Source: Metridium senile
Lineage: Eukaryota; Cnidaria; Anthozoa; Actiniaria; Metridiidae
Assembly (NCBI GenBank): GCA_949775045.1
Contig: OX459104.1
Span: forward strand, 9,657,655 to 9,721,654
Length of the DNA stretch: 64,000 nucleotides
Reading direction: 5' to 3'
The notes beneath the pieces are model-generated. The model was not told the origin of the DNA, did no database searches, and saw only the letters and a list, made by a program, of their open reading frames with translations. Below are positions 47,887-59,800 of the stretch, piece after piece; the stretch's first letter is position 1; every line of letters starts with the position of its first letter. A program made the position numbers and the translations under genes.

Positions 47887-50800
47887 CTTAGAAAACTCAT
47901 TAATAATCCATGAGCTATTAGTCCAATCGGGGCATTCCAATTTGGTCACATGCATGACCTTTATACCCCATAAAACATTGCCAAACACATGTGTCTTTAT
48001 GATAAAGGTACGTGTGTCTTTATGTACCTATGACACTTGTAAAGGTTTCAGTTTTAATCTTTCATCATTGACCTTTACTAGAGGCATCATCCGAAACAAA
48101 GCTATCAAGCTCCTACTATATTATACACGACCTTTCTCAAATGTGTATGCCAAATGTGGTGCTTAGTGGTGCGTGGTGTGATATGAGAATGCGCAGTGTA
48201 CCTTGCAAATAAAGTTTGTCTCCAAATTGGACTTTTCTTCAAGAAACTTTTATAATTTAGTTCTGAAGTGTTGGAGTTTTTTAGGCTATATAAAAAACTC
48301 GCAGCACGTGTTTTATCAAGTTTTATCCTTGATAAACCACTGCTGCTCGTTTTTTTATATACTACTTAATTGCTACACGGAAAGAAGAAAAGTTGAAATA
48401 AGGATGCGAGGTCACTGGGAATCGAACTCGGGACCTCTTGCACAGAACACTGCGCACTAACCAACTGTGCCATCCTTTCTTCTTCAAAATATATATATAT
48501 ATAATTGTTTAAAATATACATTTCAAAGGTCGATGAACGACTTATCAATGTTTTACCTCTCCATGGGTAGGTTTGATAGGTCTTGTCAACGCGCTTCGCT
48601 ATAATTAGCGAATCACGCAAAATATATGCAAAAAAGAAAAGCAAAGGCGATTTTATTTCTAGTAAACACTTGATGCTTTTTTCGTGAAATGCATATTTTC
48701 TTTTAACATTTTGACCCATGATACCCTAACAACCAACAAAATTAACGAACAAAAAACGAAATTATAAAAAAGCAATTTCTGATATTAGATATTGCCATAG
48801 CGACACCGTAATCTATAACCTTGTATGTCTATTATCAACATAGATCTGGAACTGTAAATATTGGTGATATAGACCAAACAAAAGGACATAGTGTATCTTT
48901 AACTCCACAAAGAATTGTGAAAAATCCGCATGGTTATGTAAACAAGTGGTTGTTTCAATTGTATAAGCCCTGGAAAAGTTCTAGTGCTTTTATGCTATGT
49001 AAAGCATGGTTCAAAAAGCAACCAGACCCTCGTCCTTTCTTGGAATATCTTGAACCATGTCCTTGCACGTCCAGACAAGCTTGGTTTGACGAGAGATTCA
49101 AAAAAAAGAAGCATCCGAGTCGATATAGCTGGTGGTTTGACCCTAGGCCTTGTGCTATTTCTAAATTCCTGTCTATCGATGGATGGGAACAGAAGTGCTG
49201 TTATACTCATGAGTATCCCCAATGGGGAGCAATAGTTGTAGGTTATCCTGGAGGAGGCTTTGCACATAGATATCCTAAAGATGACGCACATGGTAAACAC
49301 TTGGAACACGATTTAAAAGCCTACATGTATTGTTGTGTTGATTCAAAGCTTTGTCATCTGTTTTATCAGAGAAGACCATCTGATGACTGCAGAAGATATG
49401 AACCACCAGAGTGGAGTAAGTGTGCCTATTTCAAAAACAATTGGATTTTAATATAATTTGCTAACCTGAGCTGAACATTACAAATTAATATAGCCCTGGT
49501 TTGTGCTTTAATGCATTGCAATGAAAACCATTACCAAAAACAATTTACAATAACTTACGGTAACACGTTTCATATGTTATTGAACTTTCAAATAATTTAA
49601 CATGATAGGTTGGATGTGGGGGGACCCACACTTTGTGACTCTTGACGGAAAAAACTACACATTCAACGGTCTTGGGGAATACATCATGCTTGATGCAAGA
49701 AATGGCTTCTTCAAGCTTCAATCAAGAACACGGCTTGCTAAGGGTTCTGGGACAGCAACGGTTTTCTGTGCAGCTGTGATGAAGGAGGGTAACAGTAGCA
49801 GTGTGCAGCTCAATCTGGAAAGAAACGGTATCTTTACAATTTACTTCTATCCATGGCTTTAAAATATTTTTTGCTGCATTTATATTGATGTAAACGTTTT
49901 TCTGTGTATGGAACAAAAAAAACGATTTCCTCTTCTCTTATTTTAATAAGTAACGTTTAAAAAAGTAAAATCTTAAAATAAAGAAGAGATAAATATTTAT
50001 TATCAATATATTTCCACATTGTTTTTTAGCACAAGTTAATAACACACAATAATTAATGGTATATTTTCGACATATCTTTTCTTGCAGGTAATATTACTCT
50101 ATTAATCGACGGAATAAAGGTAGATTTCTACAGCCTTACCAATGAAACTAAAAGGCTGAATGGTTCAGTCGTAGTATCTCGGCCAAATGAGAACGAATTC
50201 AGAACAACATATCCATCAGGAATTTCCTCAACGTTAACAGAATCTAAAGGAGCGCTTTCAATTCTGGTAGCTTTGCCCAAATCGTTTAGCAATCAGACAA
50301 AGGGTTTACTTGGAACATGGAATGGTAACAAGCTTGATGACTTGACAACACCCAGCGGGTATGTGCTACCCGCCAATGCATCCAGCAGAACAATTCACTT
50401 TGAGTTTGGTCAGAAGTGTAAGTATTTAAACATATATATAACTACATTTCCATCGATATGGCAAAAAGCTATAGTACAGTATGTTGTCCAGTTTCGTGAC
50501 ACTTCAGTTTGTAAATACAATAACTTCTCTACGGAGAAAAAAAAAGTATATGAAATTTTGTCATACACAGGCAAATTTATCAACTTAAATATTGATGTAA
50601 ATATTTTCTTCGAATCTTTTAATTTGATAAAATAAAAGGAATATTTCGAAGGTAACTTAGGTGCCCAGTTTCGTGACAGCTGGCCCAGTTTCGTGACACG
50701 TTGTAAAAATGCTATGTTTTCAAAGTAATTCATAACAAAATTCAATAATACAAATCAAAAACACATTTTCTTACCTTTAACTATATTTTGCACTAACATT

Positions 50801-53800
50801 TAGATTGTTCCATTTAAATGGTTCAAAGTCCTGCTACTTATCACCTTAATTTGCATAGAAACGATTTGCAAAGGCGACTTTATCTGCCGTAGTGTTCCAT
50901 TGCAAAAGCAATACTTGATTCACGAAACGAACACAATTCATAACATGTGTATTTTCAAACAATTTCCAACCATGATTTTGTTTAAAGCCATTAACTGTCA
51001 GTTTATTCGGGCTTTTTGTAATCACTGGTATTTGCGTGTCATGAAACTGGGCACCTAATCTTAAAACGGAATAAATATTGTGCATCTAATATTTTTGAAA
51101 ATATCAAAATTACTGAACATCCAAATGTTGTAGAATGAAGCTACACTTTCTAGCTATCGTGAGTTTAAATCGTGACTTTGTTCTTTGAGAATTTGCGATG
51201 TAAATCGCTCTTTTTCGAACCCAGGTCAGTTTACTGCGCAGTAAAAGCCATCCATTTTAGGCAGTAAATCTCCACTACTCTGTAAACAATTGCTTCTCTT
51301 CGAAGAATCCGTGCATGTAAAAGCCCATCAAAACATGCATATTGAAGCTTTAAAAATGTTCAGTGTTTTCTCTGTAGTTCTTTTTTTTGTTTTTGAAAAC
51401 GAGTTTAATTTGTTTGTGTCAAGATACTGGTACTGTCACGAAACTGGGCAACATACTGTAGGTATAGGTTAAATCAAGTGCGAACTGGACATTTTAAATA
51501 AAAAAAAAAAATAGAGGATATGAAATAAACCAGGACGGAAAGCAAGCGAAAGAAGACCAAAGTTAAAGGGAAAATATTGCAAAACTTTTTTTTCTTATAA
51601 GGAGACAGAGTCGATTTCCACAATATGCTTACTCAACAAATGACTGAGGAATTTATTAATCATTATTTAAATTCACAATTTGGTCCTCTCAATAAAAAAA
51701 TATTCTGTTGTTTAAAAATTATAATTTATTTTGTATACTTTATAATGTGTAAGCAATATCCATGAGTAAATTTGCTGCATATGGAATTATCTGCTTGTTT
51801 ATCTTGTATAATATTTTAATTTGATTTTCTAAGGGCAAGTCGACGAGAACAACACATTGTTTACGTATGGTATCCAAGAAAATGTTTCCACATTTTCCAA
51901 CACATCTTTTATACCAATGTTTGTGGATGAGCTGAAATTTGCCAACAAAACACTCGAGAAGCAGGCACGTGAGGAATGTGGTGATGATATCAATTGTCTT
52001 TTTGATGCTGCTTCGACAAATGATATATCTGTTGGACTGGATACTAAAATAGTTGGATCACAGATGGTTAACGACTCTATAATACTCAGTAAGTAGTAAT
52101 TTCCAGTAATATCGAATTTTAGTGGTAATATCATGTTGAGTGTATATTTTTAAATATAAAAAGGCTGGGGATCAATAGAAAACGTCATGTTAATTTGACC
52201 TCCAGGCTCAAACAAAAAACTAATAGCTATTCCTAATCACCTAGCACTCAGGATTGCACATTATGAATAGAAATTAGTAAAATACTATAATTTTCCCTTC
52301 ACTTAAATTATTAATCCTTATTTATGTAATCATATTTACATATATATTTATCTTTATATATTTATTATTTAAATTTTGCTTCAATCTTGTAAAAAATCTT
52401 GTAAACATTTATGAATGAGCAATAAAAGTAGTATTGTATTGTATTGTATTGTATATAACCAAGGGCGCCAAAACGAAAAGTTCAGTGCATTGTGAAATGT
52501 TTGGACCTAGCCTAATATAAATTATGTTTTACTTATCTCAGAATGTGTAATTGTCCGCTTTAAGCACGATAATGTTCTGTATTCCACCACACCGACAATA
52601 ATACCAACGGTCGTCTGAACGCTAAGATTGTGTGCCGCTGTACTAGCCGTTCAACGTAGTGCTGTCGCGAATATTCGTTATTCATTAGCCAAACACTAAT
52701 TGGATTAAAATCGAATTCGCCTCTCCATTCACTTAAAGAGACAGGGGTAGGAAACAACCCGCGGCCCCTTTGTGGACTCGTCTGCTCAACTAATCGGATT
52801 ATTTTGGCAGTACATAGGGTAATTTGTTTACACAGCGATGACAGATCCTTCTCCGTCGGTTGGGAAATCGGACGCCGAAGCGGGCTTCGTAATACATCGG
52901 GTGCTTGAAGACTGATCGCGTCGCGATATGGTACGATATGGACGTCGAGAAGTCTGATTCTATATCAAAGAAATAAGGACATAATTGCGTATAAAAATCT
53001 GTGTTTTAGACGTTTATATTTTGAATTCAACAATAGCCGTTAAACTCAATATTTAAAAACAATTACGATGACTATATTAAACACGGCAAATTACCTTTAA
53101 TTTTGTGAATGTTGCTTGATGTTTCTTGTGCCGATCGCTTTATTAACGGGTCATTCAAAAACACTCCATCACTGTCTATCGTCGGTTTAAGTACGTACAA
53201 ATTGTACTATAAACTTGTTCTTTTTCAAAAATACTACCCATCGTTACTATGATTGGTGCTCGAATAAAGCAACCGGCACAAGAGAACATATACGAGTATG
53301 CCTGTGCTGAGTACTAGTGCAAGACCGCTATTTTAAAACTTTGCCGATAGTCTTCAAGCACCCGATGTATTACGAAGCCCGCTTCGGCGTCCGATTTCCC
53401 AACCGACGGAGAAGGATCTGTCATCGCTGTGTAAACAAATTACCCTATGTACTGCCAAAATAATCCGATTAGTTGAGCAGACGAGTCCACAAAGGGGCTG
53501 CAGGTTGTTTCCTACCCCTGTCTCTTTAAGTGAATGGAGAGGCGAATTCGATTTTAATCCAATTAGTGTTTGGCTAATGAATAACGAATATTCGCGACAG
53601 CACTACGTTGAACGGCTAGTTCAACAGCGGCACACAATCTTAGCGTTCAGACGACCGTTGGTATTATTGTCGGTGTGGTGGAATACAGAACATTATCGTG
53701 CTTAAAGCGGACAATTACACATTCTCTGGACAACATTTGAGATAAACATAATTTATATTAGGCTAGGTCCAAACATTTCACAATGCACTGAACTTTTAGT

Positions 53801-56800
53801 TTTGGCGCCCTTGATATAACTAATACTGTAATATACTAATCATTATTGGTACATTTTACACTGTCTTAGAATTTCTAATGCCATTGACTCCTTCTTAAGA
53901 AATATTCTACGGAATATGGTCCAAAATAATTTATAAAACAACCATTATGTAACGCGCGCTCTCATTGGCTGAAACGTGCAAAAAAACGTGTTTCTATAAG
54001 AGCATAGAAACACGGTTTTCAAGCGGAGTGTCGCTTGATTTTTCCGTAAAAATACAAAATCGTGTCGTCTAATGAAGAAAACAATTTTTTGTGTCAATTT
54101 TGACTTCGACTGCCTTCACCACCTCAGAAGTCAGGAACTAAAAAGTCTTTAACACTTTTAAGCTTGTAAAAATATTAAATCTGAGTTCACAGCACTACTC
54201 AAAGTAATTCAAATCGCGACAAGAAGATCACAACACTACTTTGTCTACCGTAAAAGAACTTTTAAATCCTAAATATGATATGTACAAAGTAAATACAAAA
54301 AATCATTTTGATGTCATTGAATTTGCACAATAGTAGAAAAATATACTTCAGCAAAAGCTACAAGCTTTATAACTTACATGTACATCAAAACAGAGAAAGT
54401 TTTCCTTCGTCTTGCTTCAGTTTTCGGTAAAGTCGTTCGTCAAGCATTCTGTTACTTTATATAAACTCTCCTTTTATTCTTCTTGAAACCTTACATGCAG
54501 CTCAAACGGTAACAGAGTTCCAGAGTTCCAGAGTTCCACAAATTCAAGTTAGAGTTTCCACTTCAGAAGCGAAATAGGCAGAATTTTATCGACTTGCAAG
54601 ATAGACAAAGTGAAGCGTGAACACACGGCTTTGAGCAAAGCACATTTCAGCGAAATTGAAGTGTTTTTGCTCACGATTTCAGCTAGATTTTAGACTTTTC
54701 TAATGTAGTTGAACTCTGAAATCCACTTTTAAATCCATGTTAACTTGATCATCGTTTGTTGTGGTCTTTATATTGACATTTTGTGAAGAATAAAGTCGAT
54801 TTTTTCATCGCACTGAAAATTATTTTTGACAAGTTTTGAACCTGGTACGTTTTTTGCTTGGTACGTCGTCATTTGACGACGTTAGGAGAATTTGTTGTGT
54901 GATCAAGGGCATTAAATGCAATTTAGCTTTATATCTTCATTATTATCTGTTGTTGTTATTTTATAAAAGCATTAGAAGATATTTTCCGTGTTTCTATTCT
55001 CTGTTAGAAACACTTGGGATTGTTGGGAGAACACTCGAAAAGATTTTGAATCACTCGCTTTCAGCTCGTGATTCAAAATCTTTCTCGTGTTCTCCTAACA
55101 ATCCCGCGTGTTTCTAACAGAGAATAGAAACACGGAAAATATCTTCTAATGCTTAATGAGAAAATACACTAAACGTTTAATGTATAAATTTAATTGTTTG
55201 TTTTCAGAAAATTCTCCACCAAAGTTTTCAAACATAACAGATGTTTCTGTTATACTGCTGATGGTCAACATTACAAAGTATCTGAACATAACAGCTGAAG
55301 ACGCTGATGGTGATTTTATCAAATTAGATGTCTCAGGATTACCTAAAGGAGCAGTAATGTGGACAAATGGTTCTACTATTTCAGTTTCTTGGGATGTAAC
55401 AATGGAACAAGTAAGTACTGTCTATAGACCGATCCAAGGTTATTGCCGCCATATTGTAGGGGGTGCAGAATTACTGGGGCGAGCAGTAAATGTATGTGAT
55501 TTTGGACTACTTTGAAAGTACATATTTTTCTTCCAATTCATTGGATTTTCAAAGTTAAAATTGCATATCAAAGGTTTTGCATTTGTTAATAACATATCCA
55601 AAAAATAGCGCTGGGAAACGAGCTACAGGCTCTGTAATCAATATTTTAGATTTACATACAAACACTGTGTTTCAGCGATATAGAATTACACAGTAAATAT
55701 AGGGAGATTTGAAATCGCCGTTTACATACGCTTCACATAATTTAAAAACCTTAGTTTGATTTCAGGTATAGCCATGCATAGTATCTTTGATATGAAATGT
55801 TTATATAGAACATTCGGCAATTTCCAGTGGAGTTATATAAGTTCAAAGTTACATACATTTACTGCTCGCCCCAGTAGTTCTGCACCCCCTACATGGCGGC
55901 AATAACCTTGGATCGGTCTATTGGCCATGTTCTAAACGAGGATGGGCCAGGAGGGGACTGGGTACTAGTTTCTAGAATTAATGCAATTAATAAATAAACT
56001 ACATAACATGAAAATGCTCATCAACATATACCATATCACAAATTTTGATGCTATTTGGTGGTATATTTCCATTGCAATAGTCTCTCAAACATCCATAAGA
56101 TTAGAAAGGAATGTATAGTTTAGAGGGACAGCTGTCCCTCAAACTATACATTTCTTTATAATTTTTCACATATTTGAAAGGCTGCTACTTGGTCATTATT
56201 CAACAGAATATAATGTAATTCTGTAATATTGTATATTTTGATGTGCTCTTTTATGCTATGGGCTATATTTCTTAATTGCATTAAATCTAGAAACTAGTAC
56301 CCAGTCCCCTCCTTGCCCCTCGTCATTTAGAACATTGCCAATTATATCATGTGTTTGTTTCACGCTGTCGCCAACCACCCCCTAAATGTACTACCAGATC
56401 GTGGGAAAAATGTATATGTTACCATATCTCTTCATTCAAAAATGATTTTCGGATCAAACTTGGGTCATATGTTTTACTTAAAAAAAAATTGTAATTATGA
56501 CGTCATAAGATAAATTGCAACAATTCTACGATGGTTGTGACTGAGGAATAAATTTAATTTATCTTTTAAAAATGAAAGATCAGATAGAGAGAAGATTAAA
56601 ACAGAAAACAGAATTTCGTTAGCATTAATTGATGAGGAGTAAGAATTTTTTTAAATTTAAATTAAGATTTATGACGTCATTATTCTTTGTCAATTCTAAA
56701 TACCAGGAGCCCATTACCCGGGGCCTTCATCTTACCTATCTCCTCTTGGAGTGAACGTTTTTACAGACCTGTCTATATTTAGAACAGACTTCCCGCCAAG

Positions 56801-59800
56801 TAATTTCGCCTTAGCCAATCAAATTGCGATATCTCTGCTTACGTCATATATGCATAAATTTACTTTGACATAAACAAAACAGATGGCGGACAGAAGCGAG
56901 GAAGGCAAGAGCGAGTCGGAGAGTGAAAACCCTTCTGAAAGTTCAGAAGAATTGTACCATACAGAGTCAGAAAGCGAAGACAGTGATTTAGATAACGAGG
57001 AAGAAGAAATTGTTTGCGCTAAGGCAGTTTCTAAAAAAATTATCGAATAAATATTGCTCAAACTATCGAATAAATATTGCTCGAATTGTCGAATGAATAT
57101 TGCTAGAATTATCGAATAAACATTGCTCGAATTATCGAATGAATGTTGCTCGAATAATCGAGTGAATATTGCTTGAATCATCGAATGAATTTTGATTCAA
57201 AGATCGAATGAATAAACCGCGAATTGTCTCAAAAATATGGGGAGAAATCGAATGCAAATCATGGTGATTTTATCGAATTTTGCTACATTTTTATCAAACA
57301 AATTGAGCAAAATCAAATATATCTATCAAGTTTTATTGTCAATATGTGGAATTATCAAACACATACACACAAAATTGAGACATAATTAATGCAAAAGGAG
57401 GAACATCCTGGTCTTTACACGAGGGGAACGGGGACGAAGCATCACTATAAACTGCTAAAACTTCGCTTCGATAAACCTCCTTCGTTGCGAGGTTGTGCAG
57501 CTTAGCTTTTCCCACATCTCTTGTATACGCGAAACCTCGATAGCCTTACTTTCCGCCAATGTGTTCTTCTCTTCTATCGATCTTTTTAATTGTCTCTCAT
57601 TTTGTCTCTGGCAACGTTTCTGTCGTAAAGCTACAACAGCCTAGCGTTGATCTTTGACCGTTGAATTTTCATCACTCGGCCGCTCGAAAAGCAAAGCGAT
57701 TTCTCAGGGAAACAGTCCTGATCCTCAGCGCTCTGATCCACAGCAATACACTTCATTTACTTCATTATTTCAAACGGTATATATATTCCTCTTCATTATC
57801 ATCGCATTTGAATTCTTGTTCGATCCCTCAAGTTATATTCCGTAACTTCACAGTTGCTCAGTTCAGTGACCTCGCTAGCTACGTAAATCGGCTTTCCTGT
57901 TGTAGGACTGCAATGTTTCACGGGAAATAAGGCTTAATAATTATTGGATAGGAACAAGAAGGACACTGCAAAGGGGGATCGAGAGAGATGTGCGAGTAAA
58001 ATTGAGTTACAACGATCGCGTCTTCAGCCGCCTTCAGCCGCGTAACCGCCATATTGGATTTTAATTGCGGACCTCATCGAGAGCACTAATTTTTTCGCGG
58101 CAAATATGAATCTAAAAATAGACCGGTCTGTAAAAACGTTCACTCAAGATAGGGGTGGTAGTTGAAGGCTCCGGGTAATGGGCTCCTGTAAATACATTTT
58201 TTATGTCTTTCAAAAGTTTGATTAGGAACGAATACCGATTCCCAACACAGTACTAGTCCAGTGCAAAAGTTTGAGTCATATTTAAAGGGAAATGGTTCTT
58301 TCATTCTCTTTATTTAAAAAAAAAAAACAATCCAGTGACGTCATTTCATGACGTCATATTATGAACTTGCTTAATTTCTCTCCATAGAGAGGGACATTCA
58401 AAAATCTAAAATCATACGATTTTAGAAGGCATTTAATTTGGTAATGTAGTTTAAACGATGAATGGGTATATTTAATGCCTTACAGAAAAATTTTCACCAA
58501 GGAGTTTGTTTTACTATATGTTTCTATAAATACATTATTGAAGGGGAGGGGTGGGTACCCAATCGTTTGATCTCTTATAACTTGTACTAATCTTTCAAAA
58601 TAAGTAAATGAAATGAACAGAATCGTGATTTCCAATTATGTAATAAAATGGTAACATTGATTATGACGTCATACTATCAAATTTGTGTCATCAAAATTTA
58701 TCAAAACATATTGCCAGGATAGTTCCTGTGTATTGACAAAGTTTCAGTGATTTATGTCTAAAGCTTAGGAAGTTAATAACATTTGAATTTTAAGTAGTAC
58801 ATTTAGGGGGTGGTTGGCGACAGCGTGTTAGTGGATATTAATATTTTTAATAATGATCATTATACAATGAAACACAAGTAGTTTGAAATGAGACAAAACT
58901 GATTATAACAAAATTATTATTTCCTACAGATTGATCTTCAGTTTATTGCTACCGACAGCAAGGGTGCCACCGCAATTTTAAGACCATTATTTAAACTTTG
59001 TGCATGTCAAAATGATGGCCGTTGCTTTGAAACAGCGAGTGACGTACATGAAGAAGATGATAATCGATTCAGTATCCTTTCTTGCCAATGTAGCAGTGGA
59101 TATACAGGAAGACATTGTGAAATTGAGATAGATGCTTGCAAAGTTAATTTAAATCCGTGTTATCCTGGAGTAAAATGTAAGGATTTTCCTGCCCCTGCTA
59201 ATGAGACTGGGTACGAATGTGGACCTTGTCCATCTGGGTTTACAGGAAAGGGTGACTCATGCACAGGTATATTTAATAGCAATAATGAGAAAATAGATGA
59301 AACACCGTGTTAATTGCAAGGGATTTGATTTTGATCTCGAACTGTAATTTGCATCGATGTTACTTTTCAGTTTTCATTGTCAGTCTCGGCCTAGCCAACC
59401 GGCTGTCGTCAGACATATCCAACCTGCTTGGGGTAATCATTTGAAATTACTTTTTTACGGAAAGTGGCAGACATAAGTGTTATTAGATCATCCGTATACT
59501 ACGAAACACAATCAAACAATCCTTTAAGCATATCAATACACATATATCGAATTACACAAAACTAAGTGAATTTAAACTGATTGTTTTTTAGATATTGATG
59601 AATGTTTTGGATCAAATGGCTGTTCACAAACATGCTCCAATACTCCAGGGTCGTATGTTTGTGGCTGTAGAAAGGGTTACTCGTTGAACAGAGATGGTCG
59701 TACATGTGAAGGTATCTCCCATTCGATCTATTGTACAATCCACTGCAATTCACAAACATGCTAATCCAGTTCCTTCCAACCTTAATTCACTTCATTATAA

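Larger units (their letters stand above)
44365..48843 (+). other. Intron (4.5 kb), repeat-filled
   Basis: Contents: CAAN-type low complexity at about 44,480-44,780, a GGGA-rich block at 44,880-44,935, hairpins at 45,150-45,220 and 45,590-45,640, a SINE-like copy at 45,355-45,600, a truncated element at 45,985-47,251 and a second tRNA-like SINE at 48,366-48,480. No missing exon is required, since phases 2-2 join NIDO to AMOP. Confidence 0.8.
50418..51833 (+). other. Intron with nested TA-flanked MITEs
   Basis: 1.4 kb, occupied by the 50,477-51,458 element and its inner partner. The rest (51,460-51,833) is AT-rich without features. Confidence 0.85.
52089..55207 (+). other. Intron (3.1 kb) with TIR element and hairpin
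   Basis: Contains a (GTATT)n tract at about 52,430-52,450, the 52,460-53,813 element, a small hairpin at about 53,985-54,015 (CGTGTTTCTATxAGAxxATAGAAACACG), and the 188-bp palindrome at 54,967-55,154. 54,020-54,960 shows nothing recognisable. Confidence 0.8.
56704..58188. mobile_element. Nested TIR element with 7-bp TSD, carrying coding-like pieces
   Basis: TAAATAC flanks both ends (56,697-56,703 and 58,189-58,195). The termini CAGGAGCCCATTACCCGG and (complement of right) CAGGAGCCCATTACCCGG are identical, and a second block (GAACGTTTTTACAGACCxGTCTATxTTTAG) extends the arms. Inside are a short acidic ORF, a 21-22 bp tandem repeat (57,037-57,190) and a minus-strand coiled-coil-like frame (see findings). 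Confidence 0.9.
56361..58828. mobile_element. TIR element, 2.47 kb (CACGCTGTCGCCAACC)
   Basis: The termini CACGCTGTCGCCAACCACCC / GGGTGGTTGGCGACAGCGTG are perfect inverses, followed by CCTAAATGTACTAC. Its inside is interrupted by the 56,704-58,188 element. Once that is removed about 980 bases remain. No transposase recognised. Confidence 0.87.
55411..58929 (+). other. Intron (3.5 kb), four inverted-repeat elements
   Basis: A chain of abutting or nested elements: 55,424-55,920, 55,921-56,342, 56,361-58,828 and, inside the last, 56,704-58,188. Only about 100 bases next to each splice site look unique. Confidence 0.85.

Noticed and set aside
48366..48719. 117-codon minus-strand ORF
   Set aside because: It runs through a tRNA-derived SINE and a (TA)n tract; no domain signature.
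52560..53705. Two nearly identical ORFs (minus 52,560-52,757 and plus 53,505-53,705)
   Set aside because: They are the two arms of one inverted repeat read in opposite directions, not a conserved gene pair.
59371..59432. Possible extra exon between EGF 2 and EGF 3 (good acceptor TTACTTTTCAG, donor GTAATC)
   Set aside because: Its length would change phase from 1 to 0 and break the EGF chain, which joins perfectly without it.
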